This document shows positions 1-5,811 of a DNA stretch of 7,148 bases, in pieces. Position 1 is the stretch's first letter, and each line of letters starts with the position of its first letter. The notes under the pieces were generated by a model, which saw only the letters and a list, made by a program, of their open reading frames with translations, ran no database searches and was not told where the DNA came from. Position numbers and translations under genes: made by a program. Source of the stretch: Candidatus Brockarchaeota archaeon (GTDB lineage: Archaea > Thermoproteota > EX4484-205 > DTQO01); assembly GCA_017601265.1 (NCBI GenBank), contig JAFNJA010000109.1:1-7148 (forward strand), written 5' to 3'.

Positions 1-232
1 TCCTTTCGGCGCAACTCATTTGCGCCTCATAATACAGCTCGCATCTCCCATCGATGGGATTCCATCCAGAGACCGTTACCATCGCGCCTTCCAAAGGATA
101 ACCTGTAGATGCATCGACGACCCTTCCCATGAGGTTGATTTCCTGTTGTGAACGAGCAGTGGACATTGAAAACGATGAAATCGCTATTAGAAGAAGCGCG
201 GTAAACTCGATGGACTTGCGAAAAACATCCAA
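1..232 (-). CDS. Secreted protein with carboxypeptidase-regulatory-like domain (N-terminal part)
   Basis: Only the first 77 residues are in the window; the gene runs off the left edge. They form a basic N-terminus (DVFRKS), a hydrophobic stretch (about residues 9-21, TALLLIAISSF) and a small-residue/ARS region near residue 28, which is a Sec signal peptide. From about residue 32 the pattern GRVVDASTGYPLEGAMVTVSG matches the start of carboxypeptidase-regulatory-like (CarboxypepD_reg) beta-sandwich domains, found in extracellular and surface proteins. Two cysteines follow closely (RCELYYEAQMSC) and could form a disulfide outside the cell. The start is TTG at 232: an in-frame TAA lies three codons upstream, GAGGAG sits just before it, and the next in-frame ATG (codon 23) would delete the signal peptide. 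Full function unknown. It is divergent from the HD-hydrolase gene. Confidence 0.7.
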   Translation of the reverse strand, partial: MDVFRKSIEFTALLLIAISSFSMSTARSQQEINLMGRVVDASTGYPLEGAMVTVSGWNPIDGRCELYYEAQMSCAER

Positions 233-268
233 TTCTCCTCGTTAACCATTTGGAGATCGATTTAGCTT

Positions 269-280
269 TGGATATATCCT
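269..280 (-). promoter_or_regulatory. TATA-like promoter element for the leftward secreted-protein gene
   Basis: On the minus strand an A-rich stretch (AAAAAGG, BRE-like) leads into GATATATCC. The element is centred at about 274, some 42 bases before the TTG start. An archaeal initiation point about 25 bases downstream would leave a leader of roughly 17 bases that still contains GAGGAG. GGATATATCC (270-279) is a perfect palindrome. A second TATA-like stretch, on this strand AGTATATAGC at about 290-299, is a weaker alternative. Confidence 0.4.
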
Positions 281-390
281 TTTTCCGGGCGCTATATACT
301 TGGATTATTCAGGTACGCATCAAACCAGTTTTTCCTTGCATAGACAGATAATAACGCGTTGGAAATGAGCTTCGGAACCGCCCCCCGTTA

Positions 391-400
391 CCTTTTTATC
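391..400 (+). promoter_or_regulatory. TATA-like promoter element for the HD-hydrolase gene
   Basis: CCTTTTTATC lies about 38 bases before ATG 435. Initiation about 25 bases downstream of its centre falls near 420-424, giving a leader of only 10-14 bases, or almost none if GTG 429 is used. No GGAGG-type site precedes the gene, which fits a leaderless or very short-leader archaeal transcript. An imperfect 16-bp palindrome (399-414) directly follows. Confidence 0.4.
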
Positions 401-434
401 GTCGAAATTGACGACGAGCTTTTGAAAAGTGGGA

Positions 435-1070
435 ATGGCTGGTAATTCGGTTTTCGAAAGTATAAGGAAGAAAAGCGAGGGCTTCTTCGGCCATTCGCAC
501 CACGGCAAGGATCACGCCGAAAGGGTGTACAACCTAGCGGTCAAGATAGGGAAGGAAGAGAACGCTGACCTAGACGTCTTGAAGGCTGCTGCACTGCTGC
601 ACGACATCGCGAGAACAATGGAAGACGAAGGCAAGGTCGAAGATCATGCAGTCGAAGGCGCGAAGATCGCCAGGAAGATACTTGAGGAAACTGGTTTCCC
701 GGCGCAAAAGGTGGAAGAAGTGGTCTATTGCGTAGAGGCGCACAGGTTCAGGAAAGGTTCTGAGGCTGGGAGCCTTGAGGCGAAGATATTGCAGGACGCC
801 GACAGGTTGGACGCAACGGGAGCCATCGGGCTCGCAAGGGTCTTCGCGCGAGGCGGTTGGGCCAACTTGCCAATGCACGATCCCTCGATCCCTCCTAAGG
901 GGGAATACGACGGGAGATCCCTCACATCTATCAACCACTTATACGAGAAGATCTTGAAGGCGAAAGAAGCGATGAACACAAGGACTGCGAAAAGCATAGC
1001 GGAAGGAAGGCACAAGTTCGTGGAGGAATTCCTAGGTCGATTCCTTAAGGAATGGAATGGGGAATTATAA
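435..1070 (+). CDS. HD-domain metal-dependent phosphohydrolase, YedJ-like
   Basis: A cytoplasmic protein of 211 residues, close to the usual length for this family. HD-superfamily metal ligands are visible: H27 (KDHAERV), H56-D57 (LLHDIAR), H71 and H103 (further helix histidines), and the acidic motif ILQDADRLDATGAIGLAR with D121 as likely last ligand. The motif QDADRL(D/E)A.GAIGLARVFA and the later SINHLYEKILK segment match E. coli YedJ and archaeal relatives. These are predicted to hydrolyse phosphate esters or nucleotides with a divalent metal; the physiological substrate is not established and cannot be read here. I prefer ATG 435; GTG 429 in the same frame adds three residues and is possible on a leaderless mRNA. 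It appears monocistronic: divergent from the secreted-protein gene, convergent with the ABC operon. Several palindromes crowd its 3' end. Confidence 0.88.
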   Translation: MAGNSVFESIRKKSEGFFGHSHHGKDHAERVYNLAVKIGKEENADLDVLKAAALLHDIARTMEDEGKVEDHAVEGAKIARKILEETGFPAQKVEEVVYCVEAHRFRKGSEAGSLEAKILQDADRLDATGAIGLARVFARGGWANLPMHDPSIPPKGEYDGRSLTSINHLYEKILKAKEAMNTRTAKSIAEGRHKFVEEFLGRFLKEWNGEL

Positions 1071-1080
1071 CACGTTATAA
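1024..1080. repeat. Cluster of palindromes at the 3' end of the HD-hydrolase gene
   Basis: Three separate dyads are packed into 57 bases: AGGAATTCCT (1024-1033), ATTCCTTAAGGAAT (1040-1053, perfect 14 bp), and TTATAAC-ac-GTTATAA (1065-1080, 7-bp arms), which contains the TAA stop codon. They could form transcript hairpins acting in 3' end formation or RNA stability, or bind a protein; chance is not excluded. No T-rich archaeal terminator follows directly. Confidence 0.35.
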
Positions 1081-1557
1081 CGATCAAGATCATTAATACC
1101 ATCCGAAACGGCCTTGCCGCAATTTCGAGCCGAGATTGGTCCATGGAAAGGCAATGCGGCATTCGCTGGGGATTCCGATCGCGGAGAAAAAACCTGCCTA
1201 AAAGGATTGAAGCGCACTTGGCCATTTGCGAGAGATTTCGTGATGGCGATAGTTGAATTGGCAAGAATTCCTTTTTGGATGCGATTTCCGAAGAATTTGG
1301 GTAAATCGGTTATTGCGATCGAACCTTCATGTCGCGATATCGTGTTTAGGGCTAGCTATGGATACTGCTTTGAAATCGTAAGCCCTCGATCCCTATTCCA
1401 GACCGAAAAACGCCAGTTGAAGCCATGCTTTTTGTATTCGTAGCGATAGCCCGTGTTCGGCAAGCTTGGAACTCTTGTTTTAGGAAAACATCATCATAAA
1501 TCGATGAAACGCAGGCTGCCAAAATAATATCGTCTACGCCATTCCTAAGGTGCATTA
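1071..1557. other. Gap between convergent genes, no convincing gene
   Basis: About 490 bases between the ends of the HD-hydrolase gene and the ABC permease gene. The open frames here (a TTG-started 109-codon frame on the plus strand, and a 75-codon frame on the minus strand that overlaps the permease end) have no recognisable domain, no good ribosome binding site and irregular composition, so I do not call them. I see no tRNA-like fold. It contains a hairpin candidate at 1282-1308 and a short TGTTTT/AAAACA inverted repeat at 1476-1490. It could hold an unrecognised RNA, a decayed gene, or spacer. Confidence 0.5.
1282..1308 (+). other. RNA hairpin candidate in the convergent gap
   Basis: CGATTT (1282-1287) pairs with AAATCG (1303-1308), and the inner CCGAA (1288-1292) pairs with TTTGG (1296-1300) using one G-U pair. 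The loop is the triloop GAA, with a two-base bulge (1301-1302). That is 11 base pairs in 27 bases when read on the plus strand. No T-run follows, so it is not a classical intrinsic terminator. Function unknown; it could be accidental. Confidence 0.25.
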
Positions 1558-2511
1558 TTATTTTGTGAGATATCTCCAAGAGAGAAGCGTTCCGATCGTT
1601 GCCAAGAGCGACGCGAACGTGCCGAGATAAATGAAGTCTACCATCAGGGTTGAAGGATTTAATGGCAGTATCGTCAGCTGCCTGACGGCGTCCGTCAAGT
1701 ATGTGAGCGGGTTCGCGTTCGCTATCGTTTGTATCCAGATCGGCATCATCGACGTAGGATAAAAGTTGTTGCTTGCAAACATCAAAGGCATCATTATCAA
1801 GTTTACGATTTGCATAGGACGTTCCATTCTGGTCGAACGTATGGAAACCGCTAGAAACACCGATGAAAGCCCCACGCTGAGCAGGAATATTGCAACGTAA
1901 ACGCCGATCAGGTTGAGCGGCTTGAATGTCGGGCTTACCTGCAGTCCCAAAACGTACGCTATCGCCAGAATCACCGTCGCTTGGAACATCGCCCTTAAGG
2001 TTGAGTTAAGAACTTTTGAAAATATTATTGCCGCGCGCGAAACCGGGGTGCTCAGCACCTTGTCCAAGAACCCCAACCGCCTGTCCCAAACTATGGACAT
2101 GCCGCTGAACATGGCTGTGGTTGTGACGATCATCGACACCATGCCGATCGACATGTAGCTGAAGTAGTCGGTAACGCCGAATGTTTTCCTCATGACCTCC
2201 GCGCCCATCTCCGAAAACATCTGTTGAAGCGTCCGCGAGAACCATGAGCCGCTGACGTATACGACTCCATCAACCTCTGGGACAACGTAATTTCCGGGGA
2301 TCGGTATCATTTCTGGTACTTGCACGCTTAGGTTGCCGGAGAACAGCGCGCCTATGTTCATGGATTTGCCCAAAAGGCCCATCCATATCAAAGGTTGGAG
2401 CACGAACATCGAGATCATCATAGGATCTTTCAACCATTTTTTTAGCTCTCTTGCAGTCAAGGCCCGCAGGCCGCGGATAGTGCTTGGATGGAACCCGTTA
2501 GCGCCGTTCAC
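1558..2511 (-). CDS. ABC-2 type transporter permease, DrrB-like
   Basis: A 317-residue integral membrane protein that should form the transmembrane channel of an ABC exporter with the ATPase encoded just upstream. It has the ABC-2 layout: a cytoplasmic N-terminus (RELKKWLKDP) leading into helix 1 (about 31-49), helices near 119-140, 162-188, 200-222, 234-250 and 291-311. The family hallmark WDRRLGFLDKVLSTPVSR is at 142-159, and FYPTSMMPIWIQTIANANPL followed by TYLTDAVR is at 250-277. The region between helices 1 and 2 (about 50-118) is long for DrrB relatives and predicted to lie outside the cell. The start is GTG at 2511, overlapping the ATPase stop as GTGA, with GGAGG 11 bases upstream, so translation is probably coupled. 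It is the last gene of the leftward operon. The exported substrate (drug, lipid or other) cannot be determined. Confidence 0.9.
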   Translation of the reverse strand: MNGANGFHPSTIRGLRALTARELKKWLKDPMMISMFVLQPLIWMGLLGKSMNIGALFSGNLSVQVPEMIPIPGNYVVPEVDGVVYVSGSWFSRTLQQMFSEMGAEVMRKTFGVTDYFSYMSIGMVSMIVTTTAMFSGMSIVWDRRLGFLDKVLSTPVSRAAIIFSKVLNSTLRAMFQATVILAIAYVLGLQVSPTFKPLNLIGVYVAIFLLSVGLSSVFLAVSIRSTRMERPMQIVNLIMMPLMFASNNFYPTSMMPIWIQTIANANPLTYLTDAVRQLTILPLNPSTLMVDFIYLGTFASLLATIGTLLSWRYLTK

Positions 2512-3512
2512 CGTCCCCTTGCCCTCCTTAGCGTCATCCTCTGCGAAATGAACGATTCCTTGGATTCTTCCTCGTCACGCATGGCTCTACCGGTGTACTC
2601 GAGGTAGACTTCGTTCAGCGTCGGCTCTGTAAGTGAAAGCTTTGTCACCGTGCAGCCTCTCTTCCTCAGCGCCTCGATTATGAGGGGGGCCGTCATCTCC
2701 CCGGACTCCGCCTTAATCCTGTATTCGCCACCCTCGCGCTTCACCTCTTTAACATGCTCGACTCCCCGGATGAGGTCGCTCAAGTCCTCGTTCTCCCTCG
2801 TGCCTATCTTTATGATGTCTCCGCCCAGGCTGTCCTTGAGTTCGCCAGGCGTTCCGGTCACGACTATCTTGCCGCGGTCGATTATGGCGATTCGGTCGCA
2901 GAGGGCGTCCGCCTCCTCCAAATAATGCGTCGTCATGAAGATCGTCATGCCGTACTCGACCTTCAACCTTCTGATGTAGTCCCATGTCGCGGCCCTCGTC
3001 TGGACGTCCAAGCCGAGCGTTGGTTCGTCCAAGAAAAGCACCTTCGGCCTGTTGACCAGCCCGCACGCAAGTTCGAGCCTGCGGCGCATCCCACCGGAGT
3101 AGGTTTCAACCTTCTTATCCTTAAAATCGCTCAATTCAACGAGCTCCAGCAGTTCGTCGGCCCGTTTCCTTGAAATATCGCGCGGGATCCCGTAAAGGTC
3201 TGCGCAAAGCATTATGTTTTCGTACCCGGTCAAGTCCTCGTCAGCCGTGTATTCTTGGGGCACTACGCCTATGACCCTCCTGACTTCGTTCGATTGCCTG
3301 GCTATGTCGAAGCCAAGCACTGACGCCCTGCCTCCCGTAGGCTTCAGGACGGTTATCAACATGTTAATCGTTGTCGTTTTGCCGGCTCCGTTGGGGCCCA
3401 GGAAACCGAAGATCTCGCCGTCTTTAACGTTGAAATCGACGTGGTCAACAGCCGTCAGGGTTTTATTGAAAATTTTCGTTAGGCTTTCCGCCTTAATGAT
3501 TTCTTCGGCCAT
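2508..3512 (-). CDS. ABC transporter ATP-binding protein, DrrA-like
   Basis: A 334-residue cytoplasmic ATPase powering the permease encoded next to it. All nucleotide-binding motifs are intact: Walker A GPNGAGKT (39-46), Q-loop glutamine 86 (VVPQE), signature YSGGM (138-142), Walker B LFLDEP with catalytic E163, D-loop GLD (167-169) and switch H196 (TTHYLEEAD). The C-terminal extension (about 220-310), ending LTEPTLNEVYLEYTG, is the DUF4162-type tail typical of DrrA/daunorubicin-resistance and related exporters. I chose ATG 3512 because GAGGG lies 10 bases upstream, like other genes here, and the family fold begins at once. In-frame GTG 3536 (GGAGG only 3 bases upstream) and ATG 3521 are alternatives. 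About 80 bases separate it from the protease gene; no strong promoter is visible there, so it is probably in the same transcript. Confidence 0.92.
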   Translation of the reverse strand: MAEEIIKAESLTKIFNKTLTAVDHVDFNVKDGEIFGFLGPNGAGKTTTINMLITVLKPTGGRASVLGFDIARQSNEVRRVIGVVPQEYTADEDLTGYENIMLCADLYGIPRDISRKRADELLELVELSDFKDKKVETYSGGMRRRLELACGLVNRPKVLFLDEPTLGLDVQTRAATWDYIRRLKVEYGMTIFMTTHYLEEADALCDRIAIIDRGKIVVTGTPGELKDSLGGDIIKIGTRENEDLSDLIRGVEHVKEVKREGGEYRIKAESGEMTAPLIIEALRKRGCTVTKLSLTEPTLNEVYLEYTGRAMRDEEESKESFISQRMTLRRARGR

Positions 3513-3591
3513 TTTCCACATTCCCTCGATCTTCACATTCCTCCGGTTTTCCGATTATTGGCATTTCGAACGCTTCTAAGTTGCTCTAAAG

Positions 3592-4917
3592 TTAGAATGA
3601 ATTTGGGACATCATTATGCGTCGATCCACCCCTTTCACGGATCTGAAAGAAAAGTTTTAGCGATATCGCCAGTATAACGATTACATCGATCGAACCCAGT
3701 AACCAGGCGTAGCTGAAGTTGACGTAGTATCGTGGATCAGTTTTCATCGCAGGAAGGTAAGGACGGAAATCGAGGTCCGGACGGCTGGCCTGCAGGTTAC
3801 CCAGTCTGAACCTTAAACGTTCGGGGGCGAAAAACGACCCGTACACCGTCCCAACGGGAAAGATATTCTGGATGGCGAGGCCAAACGCGTGCATCGAAAC
3901 CATCGTGATAGCGGCGCAAACGAGCGCCACCTTTAATGTTTGGGCCCTGCTCACTTTTTCCCGGATCGTATTCTCCTCGATGTTCCTCAACCTGCTTTCC
4001 AAGGTTGGATGGGTGGTAAGGACGTTCTTGGCTTGCCTGATCTCCGAGACGATGAAGAGCCCAGAGATCCAGTGCCTCAAGGCCCTTTCGGAGGGTGTCT
4101 TGGATCCTCCCCATATCTTCTTCAAAGCAAGGCCGAGGGCCTCGGGCTTTTCTAGAAGGTCAGAGCCGATGCTGTCCGCTAGGAACTCCCTTTCCTTTTT
4201 GATAGCTGGCGACAAAAGGTAGACGAGGGGATTGAAGAACGATATCGCCTTCAAAGTCGAGACCAGCGCCATGAAATTGAAGTCCCTGTTTTTGATGTGC
4301 GCTATTTCGTGGGCAATCACGGCCTCAAGTTCGGCGCCGTCGATCTTTTGAAGTAGCCCGGATGTAACGACTATCATCGTCTTCCCGCCACAACCTATCG
4401 TGAACGCGTTGGGCCTGAGGTCCTCGTTGATGCCCACGCGCGGCATCTGTATCCCGGCCTTTTCTGCCAGTTTCCTCGTAATGCCGATGAGTGAAGGGTT
4501 TTCGTGAGGGGCCAGCTCCCACACTCCCTGTAGCCAGCAAACCGTCCTGCTGCCGAAAAAATACGTGAAAGCCAGCATAAAGGACCCGAGCGTCAAACCA
4601 ACGAGGTAGAGCGTTTCCGGCACTAAGTATCGCGCGCCTTGCATGGCCTCTTCGATCGCGATATCGCCCATCGTCAGGCCCCTCCTGGGAAGCAAGCGCG
4701 GGGTTCGAAGGAGGAATAGGATGGACGGCAGAAGGTACGTAGAGTAAACGACCAGGGGGACGAGCATCGGCACCGTGTACAAGATGCTCCTCAACCTGTG
4801 ATCGCCAACCCTCAAGAGTTTAAGCGAGAGGTGAGCCGAAAACGCGAGAAAGACCGAGAAAACCAAGGAAGACAGCAGGAGGAGTGGTTGCATCGGCTCG
4901 AACATTGGAATCATCAT
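3592..4917 (-). CDS. Membrane-embedded M48 (HtpX-like) zinc metalloprotease
   Basis: A 441-residue polytopic protein with a cytoplasm-facing gluzincin domain. Predicted helices are about 11-31, 45-68 and 102-122 before the catalytic domain, and about 328-351 and 404-424 after it. Catalytic features are H203-E204-xx-H207 (AHEIAHIKNRD) and the third zinc ligand E244 (EREFLADS). The M48 motifs PNAFTIG and THPTLESRLRNIE are also present, arguing for M48/HtpX rather than M56/BlaR1. The loop between the last two helices (about 352-402) is long. By position after a BlaI-type repressor gene it probably acts like the BlaR1 protease, relieving repression on a signal (inference); general membrane-protein quality control is the alternative. 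ATG 4917 has GGTG six bases upstream; GTG 4926 is the alternative start, four bases after the repressor stop. Confidence 0.88.
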   Translation of the reverse strand: MMIPMFEPMQPLLLLSSLVFSVFLAFSAHLSLKLLRVGDHRLRSILYTVPMLVPLVVYSTYLLPSILFLLRTPRLLPRRGLTMGDIAIEEAMQGARYLVPETLYLVGLTLGSFMLAFTYFFGSRTVCWLQGVWELAPHENPSLIGITRKLAEKAGIQMPRVGINEDLRPNAFTIGCGGKTMIVVTSGLLQKIDGAELEAVIAHEIAHIKNRDFNFMALVSTLKAISFFNPLVYLLSPAIKKEREFLADSIGSDLLEKPEALGLALKKIWGGSKTPSERALRHWISGLFIVSEIRQAKNVLTTHPTLESRLRNIEENTIREKVSRAQTLKVALVCAAITMVSMHAFGLAIQNIFPVGTVYGSFFAPERLRFRLGNLQASRPDLDFRPYLPAMKTDPRYYVNFSYAWLLGSIDVIVILAISLKLFFQIRERGGSTHNDVPNSF

Positions 4918-4930
4918 TTTCGACACCTTT

Positions 4931-5377
4931 TTACCGTCGATCCCCTTCCTGACTTCTCTCGAGCAATTTTCTGAAAGGCTCGATTTTTTCCCCTTCGGAG
5001 GATGCCATTTCCACGAGGTAGGAGGTCACGGAGTCGCCGAAGTTCCTGATCAGGCTGTCGATGACGCGCTTCACAGCCGAACGCTCGACCTCCTGCCTGG
5101 TTCTCTTTGGCCAGTAGACGTAGAGCAAACCCCCCCTTCCCTTCGCGATCTTTCGATCCAAGAGCCCCTTCTCAAAGAGCGTGTTCATGGTGGACATCAC
5201 TGTCGTGTAGGCTATCTTCTTCTCTTTCCTGAGCTTATCGTACACGTCCCTTACTCGGGTCGGCGTCCGCATCCCCCATATCGTTTCCATTACTTTGGCT
5301 TCTAAGGCCCCGAATATGGTCTCCAAACGCTCGCAATCGGCGCGATAGTCGGATGGCAGGTAATCATCTTCAGGCAT
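4931..5377 (-). CDS. BlaI/MecI/CopY-family transcriptional repressor
   Basis: A 148-residue DNA-binding protein of typical family length. A winged helix spans about residues 22-91: LEAKVMETIWG (helix 1), TRVRDVYDKLRKE (helix 2), IAYTTVMSTMNTLFEKGLL (recognition helix, 55-73), and the wing ending GLLYVYWP. A helical dimerisation segment follows (about 92-125). Family members bind inverted repeats as dimers and are removed by proteolysis triggered by a membrane metalloprotease (BlaR1/MecR1), or by metal in CopY. The next gene is such a protease, 4-13 bases downstream, so this is the first gene of a regulator-protease-exporter operon. Inverted repeats of CTACTA/TAGTAG lie at its own promoter and that of the divergent operon, so autoregulation is likely. 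I see no cysteine-rich metal motif of CopY type. The ligand or signal is unknown. Confidence 0.92.
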   Translation of the reverse strand: MPEDDYLPSDYRADCERLETIFGALEAKVMETIWGMRTPTRVRDVYDKLRKEKKIAYTTVMSTMNTLFEKGLLDRKIAKGRGGLLYVYWPKRTRQEVERSAVKRVIDSLIRNFGDSVTSYLVEMASSEGEKIEPFRKLLERSQEGDRR

Positions 5378-5405
5378 TGCTACTATACATCCTAATAGCT
5401 ACTAT
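5378..5405. promoter_or_regulatory. Operator-like direct copies of GCTACTAT before the repressor gene
   Basis: GCTACTAT occurs at 5379-5386, touching the repressor start codon, and again at 5398-5405, exactly 19 bases on. The second copy is embedded in TAATAGCTACTA (5393-5404), a 12-bp near-palindrome with one mismatched pair. It covers the expected transcription start of the leftward operon. Binding by the adjacent BlaI-type protein is inference. Confidence 0.55.
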
Positions 5406-5415
5406 CTAGGGGAAA

Positions 5416-5426
5416 TACTTATATAC
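5416..5426. promoter_or_regulatory. Bidirectional TATA element between the divergent operons
   Basis: TACTTATATAC reads as a TATA box on both strands: TTATATA on plus, preceded by GGAAATAC (BRE-like), and TATATAAG on minus, preceded by AAAAGG (BRE-like). Initiation about 25 bases away would fall near 5447-5449 rightward and near 5396 leftward. Both points fall beside or inside the inverted-repeat operator copies, so one repressor could block both directions. Confidence 0.6.
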
Positions 5427-5435
5427 CTTTTGGTT

Positions 5436-5461
5436 CTTACTAAGCTTCCTAGTAGCTATTT
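5436..5461. promoter_or_regulatory. Operator-like copies before the rightward operon
   Basis: TAGTAGCTATT (5450-5460) is the exact reverse complement of AATAGCTACTA at 5394-5404, giving a perfect 11-bp inverted repeat across the TATA element. A weaker half-site, CTTACTA (5436-5442), sits 19 bases to its left. TACTA (5438-5442) and TAGTA (5450-5454) also face each other across 7 bases. It overlaps the expected start of the rightward transcript. Confidence 0.55.
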
Positions 5462-5478
5462 ACGAAGGGTGAAACGAA

Positions 5479-5811
5479 ATGGAAGACAGGTTGGCTGGCA
5501 TGATCGTTCTGTTCGTCATCGCGGGAGCTCTATTGATCTCGCCGATGATCCTCATGGCAACTCGTGGCTACGTTGGTTGGCGCTTTGGCAGGGGTATGGT
5601 TGGAACGATAGGTTACGGCCGGGCTTTTGGGTTCCTGAACATGTTGTCAGCGCTCGCGCTTATAGCGATAGGAGCGTACCTTTTCTTTTGTTCCAAGGCA
5701 TCGATCTCCCGTCCTAAGGGCAGGGCGATCGAGATACTTAACGAGAGATATGCGAAGGGGGAGATCACTAGGGAGGATTACTTAAGGATGAGGGAGGAGT
5801 TACGGGAATGA
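5479..5811 (+). CDS. Small two-helix membrane protein with C-terminal SHOCT motif
   Basis: A 110-residue protein with two predicted membrane helices (about 7-27 and 51-70) joined by a short Gly/Arg-rich loop, then a cytoplasmic tail. Residues 81-108 (RAIEILNERYAKGEITREDY, then LRMREEL) match the SHOCT motif, a short helical pair common at the ends of small membrane proteins and thought to mediate oligomerisation or protein contacts. No catalytic residues are seen. ATG 5479 is preceded by GGGTGA with a six-base gap, the same arrangement as the NEW3 gene downstream. It is the first gene of the operon divergent from the BlaI-type repressor, with operator-like sites at its promoter, so it is probably co-regulated with the protease and exporter. 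Its stop overlaps a further ATG (ATGA). The precise role is unknown; partnering the transporter or protease is a guess. Confidence 0.82.
   Translation: MEDRLAGMIVLFVIAGALLISPMILMATRGYVGWRFGRGMVGTIGYGRAFGFLNMLSALALIAIGAYLFFCSKASISRPKGRAIEILNERYAKGEITREDYLRMREELRE

Noticed and set aside
725..1264. 179-codon minus-strand frame over the HD-hydrolase gene
   Set aside because: Antisense shadow of a clear HD-domain gene; its translation shows no coherent domain.
1114..1443. 109-codon plus-strand open frame in the convergent gap
   Set aside because: TTG start without a ribosome binding site, no recognisable domain, and mixed composition unlike the neighbouring genes.
1476..1490. TGTTTT-agg-AAAACA inverted repeat as terminator
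   Set aside because: Only six A/T-rich pairs, no T-run after it, and far from both gene ends; too weak to call.
1071..1557. Possible small transposable element in the gap
   Set aside because: I found no matching terminal inverted repeats or target-site duplication at the gap edges.
1352..1579. 75-codon minus-strand open frame (starts MEISHK)
   Set aside because: Starts inside the end of the permease gene, has no domain or membrane pattern, and no good ribosome binding site.
2754..3173. 139-codon plus-strand frame opposite the ABC ATPase
   Set aside because: Lies antisense to the conserved ATPase motifs; length comes from the codon bias of the real gene.
3592..4917. Calling the protease BlaR1/MecR1 (M56)
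   Set aside because: The EREFLAD, PNAFTIG and THP motifs fit M48/HtpX, and no penicillin-binding sensor domain is present.
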